Below are positions 37,166-46,525 of a DNA stretch of 64,000 nt, piece by piece. This stretch comes from Paracrocinitomix mangrovi (lineage in GTDB: Bacteria; Bacteroidota; Bacteroidia; Flavobacteriales_D; Crocinitomicaceae). Both the position numbers and the translations under genes were made by a program. The notes below the pieces were generated by a model. It was not told the DNA's origin and did not search any database. It saw only the letters and a program-made list of their open reading frames with translations. Position 1 is the first letter of the stretch, and the number at the start of each line of letters is the position of its first letter. Location of the stretch: contig NZ_CP091819.1 in NCBI RefSeq assembly GCF_019740355.2, forward strand, positions 2,790,001-2,854,000, in the 5' to 3' direction.

Positions 37166-37199
37166 AAACCCGATTCTTTTACAGGATCGGGTTTTTTGT
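37166..37199. terminator. Intrinsic terminator after metK
   Basis: AAACCCGAT (37166-37174) pairs with ATCGGGTTT (37186-37194) before a T-rich run. It also lies directly at the end of the convergent T9SS gene and can serve both. Confidence 0.85.
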
Positions 37200-37200
37200 T

Positions 37201-38115
37201 TTAATGTTGGATAATTATTTTCCTTGTCTCGTTAAAATGTTCGCCTTTCAAATGAACAAAATATAGGCCGTTTTCAAGTACAGAAACATCAATGGGCTCG
37301 ATTGAACCTTCGTCGTTTTGATATACAATTTTTCCTCTGGAATCTACCAGTTTAATGAAGCTCGGTTTTAATGTAGTGTTTAATTCAATTTGAATTTGCT
37401 TGTTGGCAGGATTGGGGTAAATTTTGAAATGTTCATCTGCTATAGCATCTAACAAACCTAAATCTGTATTCACTTGCACACAACCGTTGGGAATAGAGTC
37501 TGTATCTGAATAGTGTAAAGTCAGTTGATTGAAAAAACAGCTCAAATTACCTGCACCATCATACAAGGGCATACTACCCGGAGTATTAATTAAAGACAAC
37601 GAACCTATTCCTTCTACCCAAATGGTGTTGTTTGTGCCAGCCTGACCCGGGTTAAGCGCAGTTAAATAAAAGAACTTGTAATCTTCACCATCATCCAATG
37701 TGATCCATTCAGTAGAATCTAATCTAAAATATCCGGGATCTGAAGGTAAAGGGCTAATGGGATTGTGAATCTCAACAGAATCACCAACTGCTAACGAAAA
37801 ATCATAAATCAAAAACTCCTGACTGTTTTTATCGTCCCATATTTTATACAGAAAAACCTGCCTATCATTAGTGTCTTCTCTCAGTAAAAATGTTCTGGAG
37901 ATATAATGATATCCATCCAATACATGAAAATGATCCCCATTTATAAGGGTGTCTTTGTCCGTGAAATAAACATCTTCTGTACAACCATTGTTGCAAGTAA
38001 CAACATGCCATTCGTTAAAATGTTTTAACAAAGGGCGATAGTTCTGAGCTGTTGCACTTAGCCCAATTAAAAGGTGAAAAAACAATAATACTAGTTGATT
38101 TTTGCTGTTTTTCAT
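37201..38115 (-). CDS. Secreted protein with T9SS type A sorting domain, 304 aa
   Basis: N-terminal Sec signal (QLVLLFFHLLIGLSATAQ, cleavage near residue 24), a ~200-residue beta-rich middle of unknown fold, and a C-terminal type A sorting domain (~232-304: FKIYPNPANKQIQIEL ... KIVYQN ... NGLYFVHLKGE ... RKIIIQ). Export should go through the gliding-associated type IX system. Several Cys residues (CNNGC, CFF) suggest disulfides. No catalytic motif is seen. It is divergent from the giant SprB-repeat gene. Confidence 0.82.
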   Translation of the reverse strand: MKNSKNQLVLLFFHLLIGLSATAQNYRPLLKHFNEWHVVTCNNGCTEDVYFTDKDTLINGDHFHVLDGYHYISRTFLLREDTNDRQVFLYKIWDDKNSQEFLIYDFSLAVGDSVEIHNPISPLPSDPGYFRLDSTEWITLDDGEDYKFFYLTALNPGQAGTNNTIWVEGIGSLSLINTPGSMPLYDGAGNLSCFFNQLTLHYSDTDSIPNGCVQVNTDLGLLDAIADEHFKIYPNPANKQIQIELNTTLKPSFIKLVDSRGKIVYQNDEGSIEPIDVSVLENGLYFVHLKGEHFNETRKIIIQH

Positions 38116-38388
38116 GTCCTAAATATCAGAAAACTAAACTTTTTTTTAAAAAAATAATTTTCAAAGGGTGATATTCCTAAAACGGTTTAATATGCATGCA
38201 TAACAAAATGTATCAATCGATAGTTGAACACGTTATACCGATAATTGACATCAAATGTCGGATGAATAGACAACTGTGCATATTTTACCTCCGTCTTTTA
38301 TATAGAACATTTGTTAACCAATTTTAGTCAAACTTTTTACAAACGTATTTTTTATCACACATGACTACGCTTAAAAACACAAACTCCT
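38116..38388. promoter_or_regulatory. Intergenic control region upstream of the SprB-repeat gene
   Basis: This 273-bp AT-rich region between divergent surface-protein genes contains a 12-bp perfect palindrome TATGCATGCATA (38191-38202) inside a 23-bp element that recurs upstream of the other SprB-repeat gene. No TAnnTTTG element at a good position was found for either gene. Confidence 0.4.
38186..38208 (+). repeat. 23-bp palindromic element, copy 1
   Basis: The 23-base element runs from TTTAAT through the TGCATGCATAA core to AAAA. It is identical at 21 of 23 positions to 42569-42591. It is centred on a palindrome, lies ~180 bp before the SprB-repeat gene, and could be a regulator-binding site. 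Confidence 0.5.
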
Positions 38389-41300
38389 ATGAAATCAATT
38401 TCAAACTATTCAAATGGTCTGGTATGCGCTATAAGCCCATTGTATAAGAATCACAGATTAAATGCAATCATAACCAACTTTAAACTTGGTTTAAGCATAC
38501 TTATTTTTTCACTGATTTGTTGTGTTAATTCTACCTATGCAACACATGTTGTTGGAGGCGGAATCACTTATTCGCAATTAGAAAACAACAATTATCTTAT
38601 TACTGTTAAACTTTACAGAGACTGCTCTCAAGGAACTGCTCAGTTACCAGGAAATGTTAATGTACAATGTAGAAGAGGGGATGGATCTGTTCCTGCTGGA
38701 TACAGTTCTTTAGTATTACCTCAGGTTTCTGTAACAACTTTAAATCCTGCTGTTCCTGCGTGTGCTTTTGATCCGGGAATTTGTGTTTCAGAAGGTGTTT
38801 ATCAGGATATCGTCAATATTCCTCCTGGTGCCGGTGGATATCATTTGTACTACAATATTTGTTGTAGAAATGGTACGATAGGAAACATTGTCAATCCATT
38901 AAATGCAGAGGAAACATTCTATGCTTACATTCCTGACAACAGTACTTTGTCATCTGCAGAGAATTCAAGTCCTTATTTCTTAGACAATCCTCCCGTATAT
39001 GTTTGTGCCGGGCAACCATTAGACTTGAGTTTTATGGCCTATGATATCGACGGAGATTCTTTAGATTATTATTTCTACACGCCTTTTGATGGTCAAAATA
39101 ATGGTGGTATCACATACGGACCTGGAATGCCGCCAAACAACATCAACATTTCACCTGTTACATGGCAAGCTGGCTTTGGAGCAACAGATCCATTGGATGC
39201 TGCTCCTGGATTATTGCCGGGTTTAACAATAGACAACAATGGTTTAATTAATGGTGTTCCTACGGCTCCTGGCCAATATGTGGTTGGAGTGATGGTAGAT
39301 GAATACAGAAACGGTGTTTTAATTGGAAGGATAAGTAGAGATTTTCAGTTCAATGTTATAAACTGCCCTCCTCCTATTCAAGCCATGATTGATGTTCCTA
39401 ATGTTTGCAACGGATTAAATGTGACTTTTGATAATCTATCAACCGGTATTTTTAATGATCAATGGTGGGATTTTGGAACTGCTAATCCGGCTGATACTTC
39501 GCATGCATTTGAGCCTAATTTTGCATACAATGCGCCGGGAACTTATGATGTTACTTTAATTGTTCAACCAGGTACTGAATGTGCCGATACTATAACATAC
39601 TCATTGACTATTCAAGATCCTGTGAACTTTAATTTAACTGTAGATTCTATTAGTTGTAATGGTTTAAGTGATGGTCAGGCCAATGCATCTGCTACTGATT
39701 TAACGTATACGTATGACTGGAGCACAATGCAATCGGGTAGCTCAATTCAGAATCTTGCAATAGGAAACTATTGGGTTTATGCTACCAATACGATTGGTTG
39801 TACAGACACTCAATTTTTTAATGTATATCAACCAAATACTTTGGACGTTCAATTTGTTCAAAATGATCCGCTTTGTTATGGAGACAATACGGGTTCAATT
39901 CAAGCATTAGCCAATGGTGGAACAGCTCCATATACTTATCACTGGACTGTTCAAAATCAATTTGGTGATGTACTAAATAATATTGGAGATGGATATTATC
40001 ATCTTGAAGTAACTGATGCAAATGGTTGTGTTTTAAATGATGGAGCTTCTCTAAATGAACCACCTCAATTAACGGCTATACCTGTTGTAGTGAACAACGT
40101 AAGTTGTCATGGATTAAATGATGGCGCAGTTAATGTGAATATCAATGGCGGTACACCTGCTTATGCAATTGACTGGTTAACATTACCGAATGACAATACA
40201 TATATGGATAATCTTGCGCCTGGAAATTACATTGCAGAAGTAACAGACGCTAATGGCTGTTTAAGTATTGTAAATACGCAGATCACTGAACCAGATTCAT
40301 TTTTTGTAGACATTGTTATTATCAATCAAGAAACTTGTACCGGTTCAAATGGGGCGGCTTTTGCAGATGTGACAAACGGAATTGGAAACATCAATTTTAT
40401 TTGGGCTCCTGGTAGTCAAACTACTGATTTTATCAATGGTTTATCAGCTGGTCCTATTCAGGTGATGGTTCAAGATGAAAACGGGTGTACTGATCAGGCA
40501 AATGCAACAATTATTGATCAACCAACAGGATCCGCAGTTGCCGGTAATATCGTTCCTGTTAGTTGCCAAAATGGTAATGATGGACAATTTGAAGTATTAA
40601 TGAATGGTGGAACTGCTCCATTCAATTATGAATGGTCATTTAATGCACCTAATCAAAATACAGCTGTCAATTTATCTGCCGGATATTATTGGGTAGCCGT
40701 TACTGACAATAATGGTTGTGTTGATACGCTTGATTTTAGCATCAACGAATTGCCTCCATTAGAAGTACAACCAATTATGGTATTGGGACCACTTTGTAAT
40801 GGTGACAGTAATGGTGAAGCGCAAGCCGAAGCTATTGGCGGAACGGCTCCGTACAATTTTAGTTGGAATACAATGCCAATTCAAAATGTTGATCATGCTA
40901 CAGGTTTAGCAAATGGCTTTTACACAGTAACTGTTACTGATGCAAATAATTGTCAAGCACAAATGACTGTTGAAATTGTTGAACCACAAGCTTTGGTAGC
41001 TGATATACAAGTGTTAGGTAACAATATTTGCTTTGGTGATAGTGCCGGAGTTGCTTTAGGACAAGGTGTTGGAGGAACTGCACCATATACCTATTTCTGG
41101 GTTGAAACCGGAGAAACAACTGCTCTTATAGGACAATTACCGGCAGGTAATTATAATCTACAACTTACAGATGCTAATGGTTGTACAGCTGCCAACAATA
41201 TTGATATTGTGCAATATGACAGTGTAGTTGCTGAAGTAATATTTGATGAAGGATTTTGTCCTGGAGATGAGGTTGATTTTTACGTACAAACAAATGGTTT

Positions 41301-42489
41301 AAATAACCAATACGATTATTACTGGTTTGTAGATCACAATTTACAAGGTACTTCAAACACCTTTACTTATCCGATCAATGATACTTCAGTGGTGGCCATA
41401 GTTTTGGTAAATATTGGGAACTGTCCTTCAGTTGTTGATTCAGTTACGGTTGGTCCTATCATGATGCAGCCAAATAATGTAACGGCATTTGCGAGTCCTG
41501 ATACCCTTTGTTATGGATTGAATACTGAATTGGCAGCAACTGTTCAAGATACTTCATATATCACATCTATTAGTTGGAATCATCCTGATTTAACTGGCTT
41601 AGGAGTTCATAGTGTTTCTCCTACTTCAACCACAGATTATATCATTACGATTGAGAATGTTTGTGGAGAGCAGCAATCAGATGTGGTTACAGTAAATGTG
41701 TTTGAACCTCCTTATGCTCAAGCTAATGTTTATGGTTTAACGGGTTGTGAATCTATTGATGTAATGTTCGATTATACTTACGATCAGCAGTATGTTTATA
41801 GTTTGCAAAATGTAGCCTGGGAAATTCTAAATGAGCAGTACAATGAGGATTCTCCTACTTTGAACTTTACCTTATCTGCACAGGCAAATGCAACACTCTA
41901 CTTGACATTTAGCAATGGATGTACATTTGAGTATGATACTTCATTTGCTACAACAGTGTATCCTAACCCTGATGCCGACTTTTATTATAATCCTGACCCG
42001 GCTTTAGAAAATGAAATCACTGAATTTATAGATATCTCTTATGGGAATACACAATATTGGGAATGGTATGTAGATGGACAGTTCATTTCAAATGATGAAA
42101 GACCAACTCATGTTTTTGATGCTGCAGGATTTTATAATGTAATGCAGATTGTTGAAGACGAGAATGGATGTATTGACACCATGAAGCATGAAGTAGAAGT
42201 AATAGGGAATTACTTGATTTATGTTCCAAATGCTTTTACACCGGATGGTGATGGTGCAAACAATACTTTCAAGCCGGTTGTAAGCAATATTGAAACAGAT
42301 AACTATGTATTTCAAATCTTCAACAGATGGGGAGAAAAGATATTTGAAACCACTGTAATAGAAGATGCATGGGATGGAACATTAGAAGGTGAGTCTGTAC
42401 GTGACGGAGTTTATGTATGGAAAGTAAAATTCACCGACAATCAAGGAACAGAGCATGAGCGATACGGGCACGTTACATTGCTTAAGTAG
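38389..42489 (+). CDS. Giant SprB-repeat surface protein with gliding-motility C-terminal domain
   Basis: A 1366-residue secreted protein. A long signal region (hydrophobic at ~34-50, ending STYA) leads to THVVGGGITY, the usual beginning of these proteins. A PKD domain lies near ~350-405. Seven SprB-type repeats of ~75 residues (~415-940) follow; most open as SCxG-x-DG and carry GGTAPY...W and GNY-x-V-x-V-TDANGC. Ig/PKD-like domains (~1190-1270) come next. The C-terminal ~90 residues (YVPNAFTPDGDGANN ... YVWKVKFTD) are the type B gliding-associated domain, exported by T9SS. SprB-like adhesins run along the surface of gliding cells, so an adhesin role is likely. A strong terminator follows. 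Confidence 0.9.
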   Translation: MKSISNYSNGLVCAISPLYKNHRLNAIITNFKLGLSILIFSLICCVNSTYATHVVGGGITYSQLENNNYLITVKLYRDCSQGTAQLPGNVNVQCRRGDGSVPAGYSSLVLPQVSVTTLNPAVPACAFDPGICVSEGVYQDIVNIPPGAGGYHLYYNICCRNGTIGNIVNPLNAEETFYAYIPDNSTLSSAENSSPYFLDNPPVYVCAGQPLDLSFMAYDIDGDSLDYYFYTPFDGQNNGGITYGPGMPPNNINISPVTWQAGFGATDPLDAAPGLLPGLTIDNNGLINGVPTAPGQYVVGVMVDEYRNGVLIGRISRDFQFNVINCPPPIQAMIDVPNVCNGLNVTFDNLSTGIFNDQWWDFGTANPADTSHAFEPNFAYNAPGTYDVTLIVQPGTECADTITYSLTIQDPVNFNLTVDSISCNGLSDGQANASATDLTYTYDWSTMQSGSSIQNLAIGNYWVYATNTIGCTDTQFFNVYQPNTLDVQFVQNDPLCYGDNTGSIQALANGGTAPYTYHWTVQNQFGDVLNNIGDGYYHLEVTDANGCVLNDGASLNEPPQLTAIPVVVNNVSCHGLNDGAVNVNINGGTPAYAIDWLTLPNDNTYMDNLAPGNYIAEVTDANGCLSIVNTQITEPDSFFVDIVIINQETCTGSNGAAFADVTNGIGNINFIWAPGSQTTDFINGLSAGPIQVMVQDENGCTDQANATIIDQPTGSAVAGNIVPVSCQNGNDGQFEVLMNGGTAPFNYEWSFNAPNQNTAVNLSAGYYWVAVTDNNGCVDTLDFSINELPPLEVQPIMVLGPLCNGDSNGEAQAEAIGGTAPYNFSWNTMPIQNVDHATGLANGFYTVTVTDANNCQAQMTVEIVEPQALVADIQVLGNNICFGDSAGVALGQGVGGTAPYTYFWVETGETTALIGQLPAGNYNLQLTDANGCTAANNIDIVQYDSVVAEVIFDEGFCPGDEVDFYVQTNGLNNQYDYYWFVDHNLQGTSNTFTYPINDTSVVAIVLVNIGNCPSVVDSVTVGPIMMQPNNVTAFASPDTLCYGLNTELAATVQDTSYITSISWNHPDLTGLGVHSVSPTSTTDYIITIENVCGEQQSDVVTVNVFEPPYAQANVYGLTGCESIDVMFDYTYDQQYVYSLQNVAWEILNEQYNEDSPTLNFTLSAQANATLYLTFSNGCTFEYDTSFATTVYPNPDADFYYNPDPALENEITEFIDISYGNTQYWEWYVDGQFISNDERPTHVFDAAGFYNVMQIVEDENGCIDTMKHEVEVIGNYLIYVPNAFTPDGDGANNTFKPVVSNIETDNYVFQIFNRWGEKIFETTVIEDAWDGTLEGESVRDGVYVWKVKFTDNQGTEHERYGHVTLLK

Positions 42490-42508
42490 GCTTATCTAAC
42501 TAAATTTG

Positions 42509-42550
42509 AAAGGGATATAATTGATGAAAACTTAATTATATCCCTTTTTT
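42509..42550 (+). terminator. Strong intrinsic terminator after the SprB-repeat gene
   Basis: A 14-bp perfect stem (42509-42522 with 42534-42547, AAAGGGATATAATT and its complement) with an 11-base loop ends in a T run. Confidence 0.9.
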
Positions 42551-42568
42551 GTTGATCAGCACCAACAA

Positions 42569-42591
42569 TTTAATGTGCATGCATAATAAAA
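42569..42591 (+). repeat. 23-bp palindromic element, copy 2
   Basis: Second copy of the element at 38186-38208, with two substitutions; the TGCATGCA core palindrome is kept. It lies ~117 bp upstream of the single-repeat SprB gene. Confidence 0.5.
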
Positions 42592-42708
42592 AACTTGACA
42601 GCAATTGATTATTTTCTTAACTTATGGTCAATAACGTTGTTCGGATACTACTACAAACAATTTACTTTTTTATTACTACACAATTTTCCGGGCAAGAAAC
42701 TCAGTCCT

Positions 42709-43368
42709 ATGAAAGCTAAAGCAATTACTCTATTTGCCTTATCAGGCATTTTTTCACTTTTTTCATATGCCGGATCAGATATCACTATCCAGGTTATTGA
42801 AGTTCTAAAACCAAGTTGTAATGGTTTATCCAATGGTTCAATTCAAGTTGAAGCACAAGGCGGTGAAGGCCCCTATGAATACAATTGGAACACTTTTCCA
42901 AATCAATTTGCCGAAAAAGCACAAAACTTAAGTGCAGGCGTATATTTTGTTCATGTCAAAGATGCGAATGGAAATACTGCCTTTACCTCAATTGAAATGT
43001 CCGACCCTTCTTTTTCCCTTTTAACAAATGATCAAACATCAAACATCAAAGAGGTTGATTTAACTGCTTCAGTACAAGGTAAATCAGCAGGCTATGATTA
43101 TGAGCTAAACAATGAGCTTATTTCTAGTCAAAAAATCACCGATTTGGAAACAGGTGTACACAAATTGGTGGTAACAGATGCTGATGGTTGTACTATGGTG
43201 CAATATCTTGAAGTATTCTATAAAGTTAAAGATGAGAATACAGGAAGCAATTTTAAATCATCAACCAATTTGGATAGTGAAGGAAAGCAAATAAGAATTT
43301 CAAATTTGTACGCTCAATCTGGATCAGAGATGGGCAATTTCAAGATAAAATTGAAAAAAATCGAATAA
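42709..43368 (+). CDS. Small secreted protein with one SprB-type repeat, 219 aa
   Basis: Starts MKAKAITLFALSGIFSLFSYAG, a good Sec signal; an open frame upstream of this ATG has no signal character. Residues ~30-100 form one SprB repeat (PSCNGLSNGSIQVEAQGGEGPYEYNW ... AGVYFVHVKDANGN), and a second, degenerate one may follow (~105-165, ending VVTDADGC). The end (NLYAQSGSEMGNFKIKLKKIE) does not match a type A or B sorting domain, so export by T9SS is not shown. It follows the giant SprB-repeat gene and shares its upstream element, suggesting joint control. Confidence 0.72.
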   Translation: MKAKAITLFALSGIFSLFSYAGSDITIQVIEVLKPSCNGLSNGSIQVEAQGGEGPYEYNWNTFPNQFAEKAQNLSAGVYFVHVKDANGNTAFTSIEMSDPSFSLLTNDQTSNIKEVDLTASVQGKSAGYDYELNNELISSQKITDLETGVHKLVVTDADGCTMVQYLEVFYKVKDENTGSNFKSSTNLDSEGKQIRISNLYAQSGSEMGNFKIKLKKIE

Positions 43369-43397
43369 TTTTGGGTTAAACTAAAATTTAGATAGTT

Positions 43398-43429
43398 AAA
43401 GGAGTGATCAATTAAGGTCACTCTTTTTT
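43398..43429. terminator. Bidirectional terminator between the SprB-satellite gene and rnc
   Basis: AAAGGAGTGA (43398-43407) pairs with TCACTCTTTT (43418-43427). The T run on one side and A-rich flank on the other suit both convergent genes. Confidence 0.75.
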
Positions 43430-44144
43430 ATTGCAAACCTAGGAGTTCTAAAGTTTCATTTGAGGCTTGTTGTTCTGCTTCCTTTTTAGATTTTCCTTTA
43501 CCAAGACCCCATTTTTTGTCATTAATGACTACTACAGAGGTATATAAATAGTCATTTTCTCTTGAAGCCTCTTCAGTGATTCTGTATTCGATTTGCAATT
43601 TATTTTTCTGGCCCCAAATAAGTAATGCACTTTTAAAGTCAATTTCTTGCTCCAGCACCTCATTGAGGTTGATGTAATTGCGAATAATTCTGGTATTGAA
43701 GACCTTTTTTGTGATTTCAAAATTAGAATCAAGATAAATAGCTCCGATCAATGCCTCAAAAGCATTTCCTTCAATTGTTGCTATTCTGATGGATCTGCCG
43801 GTTTTATATCGGATATGTTTGGCAATTCCAATTTCTGCACCAATAGCTGCCAACATTTTACGATTGACTATTTTGGCTTTTACTTTGGTTAGGAAACCTT
43901 CGTCTTTATCGGGGAATTTATCAAATAAATAGTCTGCTACGATTAGGTCAATAACAGTATCTCCTAAATATTCTAGTCGCTCATTGCTTTTTAACTCATC
44001 TTTAGTGTTGCTGTACGATTTATGAGTTAACGCACGTGTAAAAAGCTCCAGATCTTTAGGTCGATAACCAAATTTCTTCACCATGAAAGAAATAACAGCA
44101 AGGTCACCTTTACTCCTTTTCTTACCAAGAAATAGCCTTAACAA
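43428..44144 (-). CDS. rnc: Ribonuclease III
   Basis: Double-strand-specific endoribonuclease for rRNA and mRNA processing. The 238-residue protein has the RNase III signature NERLEYLGDTVIDLIVADYLF with the metal-binding acidic residues, a second acidic cluster near EGNAFEALIGAIYLD, and a C-terminal double-stranded RNA-binding domain (~165-236: ALLIWGQKNKLQIEYRI ... GKSKKEAEQQASNETLELL). It is last in acpP-fabF-rnc, 5 bp after fabF. Confidence 0.95.
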   Translation of the reverse strand: MLRLFLGKKRSKGDLAVISFMVKKFGYRPKDLELFTRALTHKSYSNTKDELKSNERLEYLGDTVIDLIVADYLFDKFPDKDEGFLTKVKAKIVNRKMLAAIGAEIGIAKHIRYKTGRSIRIATIEGNAFEALIGAIYLDSNFEITKKVFNTRIIRNYINLNEVLEQEIDFKSALLIWGQKNKLQIEYRITEEASRENDYLYTSVVVINDKKWGLGKGKSKKEAEQQASNETLELLGLQ

Positions 44145-44149
44145 TTTAT

Positions 44150-45403
44150 TTAATCCTTGTATGACTTGAAAATGACAGAGGTATTATGACCTCCAAAACC
44201 AAACGTATTAGTCAAAGCGTAGTCAATATTTCTTTCTTGCGCTTTGTTAAATGTCAAGTTTAGTTTACTGTCAATCTCAGGGTCATCAGTAAAATGATTT
44301 ATAGTTGGTGGTACAATATTGTTTTGTATTGCTTTAATACATGCGATAGCTTCAATTGCACCGGCAGCTCCCAACAAATGCCCTGTCATTGACTTAGTAG
44401 AAGAGATGTTTAGATTATAAGCGTGCTCTCCAAACACATTTTTAATAGCTTTTGTTTCAGCTATATCTCCTAAAGGAGTTGATGTTCCGTGCACATTGAT
44501 ATAATCAATTGCTGAAGGATCAATTTTAGCTTCTTCTAACGCTTGTTTCATTACGCTAATAGCACCTAATCCTTCTGGATGAGGAGCAGTAATGTGATAA
44601 GCATCAGCAGACAATCCACTACCTACAATTTCGGCGTAGATTTTAGCACCTCTTGCCTTCGCATGTTCTAACTCTTCCACAACGATAGCACCAGAACCTT
44701 CACCTAATACAAATCCTTCTCTGTCTTTATCAAAAGGACGAGAAGCAGTTTTAGGATCATCATTTCTAGTAGATAGGGCTTTTAACGCATTAAACCCACC
44801 AATTCCATGCTCGTTCACACAAGCTTCAGAACCACCAGACATAATAATGTCTGCTTTTCCTAGGCGGATTAAATTAAAAGAATCTATCAAAGCGTTGTTG
44901 GATGATGCACAAGCAGATACAGTCACGTAATTAGGTCCTCTAAATCCATATTTAATTGAGATGTGCCCAGCGGCAATATCCACAATCATTTTAGGAATAA
45001 AGAAAGGATTAAAACGTGGTGTACCATCACCTGCAAAATAGGATCTGGCTTCTTCCTGGAAAGTATATAACCCTCCAATACCTGATCCCCATACGACCCC
45101 TGCACGGTCAAGGTCGATTTTTTCCAGATCGATCCCAGCATCTGCCATAGCTTCCGCAGAGGAAACCATGGCATACTGAGAAAATAGATCTAGTGTTCTA
45201 GTTTGTTTTCGATCTAGATGATCTTCAACATTAAAGTTTTTAATCTCACATGCAAATTGAGTTTTAAACTTACTTGCATCAAATGAAGTAATTGCAGCTG
45301 CACCACTTACACCGTTTTTCAAAGAATTCCAATATTCTTCAACAGTATTCCCAATCGGGGTTAGTGCACCTAATCCAGTTACAACAACTCTTTTTAAATC
45401 CAT
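44150..45403 (-). CDS. fabF: Beta-ketoacyl-ACP synthase II
   Basis: Condensing enzyme of type II fatty-acid elongation. The 417-residue thiolase-fold protein has the nucleophile Cys in TVSACASSNNA, the HGTSTPLGD histidine and the second His in KSMTGHLLGAAGA, plus the GFGGHNTS end. RRVVVTGLGALTPIG-type N-terminus (here KRVVVTGLG) matches FabF. Its substrate carrier ACP is encoded 47 bp upstream. Confidence 0.97.
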   Translation of the reverse strand: MDLKRVVVTGLGALTPIGNTVEEYWNSLKNGVSGAAAITSFDASKFKTQFACEIKNFNVEDHLDRKQTRTLDLFSQYAMVSSAEAMADAGIDLEKIDLDRAGVVWGSGIGGLYTFQEEARSYFAGDGTPRFNPFFIPKMIVDIAAGHISIKYGFRGPNYVTVSACASSNNALIDSFNLIRLGKADIIMSGGSEACVNEHGIGGFNALKALSTRNDDPKTASRPFDKDREGFVLGEGSGAIVVEELEHAKARGAKIYAEIVGSGLSADAYHITAPHPEGLGAISVMKQALEEAKIDPSAIDYINVHGTSTPLGDIAETKAIKNVFGEHAYNLNISSTKSMTGHLLGAAGAIEAIACIKAIQNNIVPPTINHFTDDPEIDSKLNLTFNKAQERNIDYALTNTFGFGGHNTSVIFKSYKD

Positions 45404-45450
45404 GAATAGACCTTAAGATTAAAAACTAAATTTTGAAAAGGTATTACTAA

Positions 45451-45687
45451 TTACTTAGCGTTTCCTTCAATGTAAGCGATAGCATCACCTACAGTTTGGA
45501 TCTTTTCAGCTTGATCGTCAGGAATAGCAATGTTAAATTCCTTTTCAAACTCCATGATCAATTCCACAGTATCCAAAGAATCCGCACCTAAGTCGTTTGT
45601 GAAGCTTGCTTCTGCAGTTACTTCATCTTCAGCTACACCTAATTTGTCTACGATAATAGACATTACTCTTGATTTTACATCAGACAT
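45451..45687 (-). CDS. acpP: Acyl carrier protein
   Basis: Carries acyl chains on phosphopantetheine. The 78-residue acidic helical protein has the GADSLD motif with Ser37 as attachment site, followed by [13 protein letters not shown]. First gene of the acpP-fabF-rnc operon, a very common arrangement. Confidence 0.97.
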   Translation of the reverse strand: MSDVKSRVMSIIVDKLGVAEDEVTAEASFTNDLGADSLDTVELIMEFEKEFNIAIPDDQAEKIQTVGDAIAYIEGNAK

Positions 45688-45751
45688 AATAATCTGTTTT
45701 AAGGTTTAATTCAGTCTGCAAAGAAAATACTTAAAAGCAATAAATCAAAAT

Positions 45752-46426
45752 TTACTCATAAAATATTGCAATGTCGTCCAAACTCTTTCTGCTCAGATTA
45801 GGCACAGTACAGTCTTTAACAGGATATCCTATAGGCAATAATAAGAAAGGTTTTTCATTATCCGGCCTTTTTAGTGCCTCTGAAATAAAATTCATAGGAC
45901 TTGGTGTGTGTGTTAATGTGACCAAACCTGCATTGTGGATAGCGGTAATGAGCATTCCTGAGGCAATACCAACAGATTCATTGACATAATAATTTTGCGT
46001 TTTGTTCCCCTCTTCATCAAAATCATAAGATCTTTTAAACACAATAATTACCCAGGGCGCAACTTCAATAAACTCTTTCACTTCATTGGTGCCAAAAGGT
46101 TCCAAATCCTTTAACCAACGATCACTCATTCTTCCTCCGTAATTCTTTCTTTCTTCCTCCTCTGCTAATTCACGTACTTTCTTTTTTAAATCAGCATTTC
46201 TTATGATGCAAAAGGTCCAAGGTTGTTTATGTGCACCTGATGGAGCAGTTCCTGCACTTTTTACAATGTTTTCAATTACTTCACGCGGAATATCTTTGTC
46301 TGAATATGTTCTTACAGATCTACGCGTGTTTAAAAACTCATAAAATTCTTTTGACCGTTTAATCATTTCGTCATCTTCATAAACGGGTGCTGTGTAAGGA
46401 ATAAAATTTTCTTTAACCCCTGCCAT
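45752..46426 (-). CDS. Nitroreductase-family flavoprotein resembling iodotyrosine deiodinase
   Basis: FMN-dependent oxidoreductase of 224 residues. The N-terminal RRSVRTYSDKDIPREVIENI and GTAPSGAHKQPW are the FMN-binding segments of the family. Beyond that, the central EEEERKNYGGRMSDRWL lid, the NAGLVTLTHTPSP block and LLLPIGYPVKDCTVPNLSRKSLDDI at the end read like mammalian IYD. IYD lid residues Glu and Tyr that hold halotyrosine appear conserved (EE...NY). Bacterial relatives that dehalogenate tyrosines are known, so a reductive dehalogenase is plausible but not proved. Lone gene, divergent from purN. Confidence 0.82.
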   Translation of the reverse strand: MAGVKENFIPYTAPVYEDDEMIKRSKEFYEFLNTRRSVRTYSDKDIPREVIENIVKSAGTAPSGAHKQPWTFCIIRNADLKKKVRELAEEEERKNYGGRMSDRWLKDLEPFGTNEVKEFIEVAPWVIIVFKRSYDFDEEGNKTQNYYVNESVGIASGMLITAIHNAGLVTLTHTPSPMNFISEALKRPDNEKPFLLLPIGYPVKDCTVPNLSRKSLDDIAIFYE

Positions 46427-46469
46427 AATTTGAATGTTGATTCTCTTTAAAAGTAGTCATTTATTTTAG

Positions 46470-46498
46470 TTTGTTCCGGTTTAAACAACGTACCTTTG
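46470..46498 (+). promoter_or_regulatory. Bacteroidota-type promoter of purN
   Basis: TTTG (46470-46473), a 17-base spacer and TACCTTTG (46491-46498) match the -33/-7 consensus, 27 bases before the ATG at 46526. Confidence 0.6.
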
Positions 46499-46525
46499 CA
46501 AATTACTTTTATCTTGTAAAGGCGG

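Noticed and set aside
39640-41210. DNA tandem repeat or CRISPR-like array in the SprB-repeat gene
   Set aside because: The repetition is at protein level (~75-residue SprB repeats) with diverged nucleotides and no constant spacer-repeat unit.
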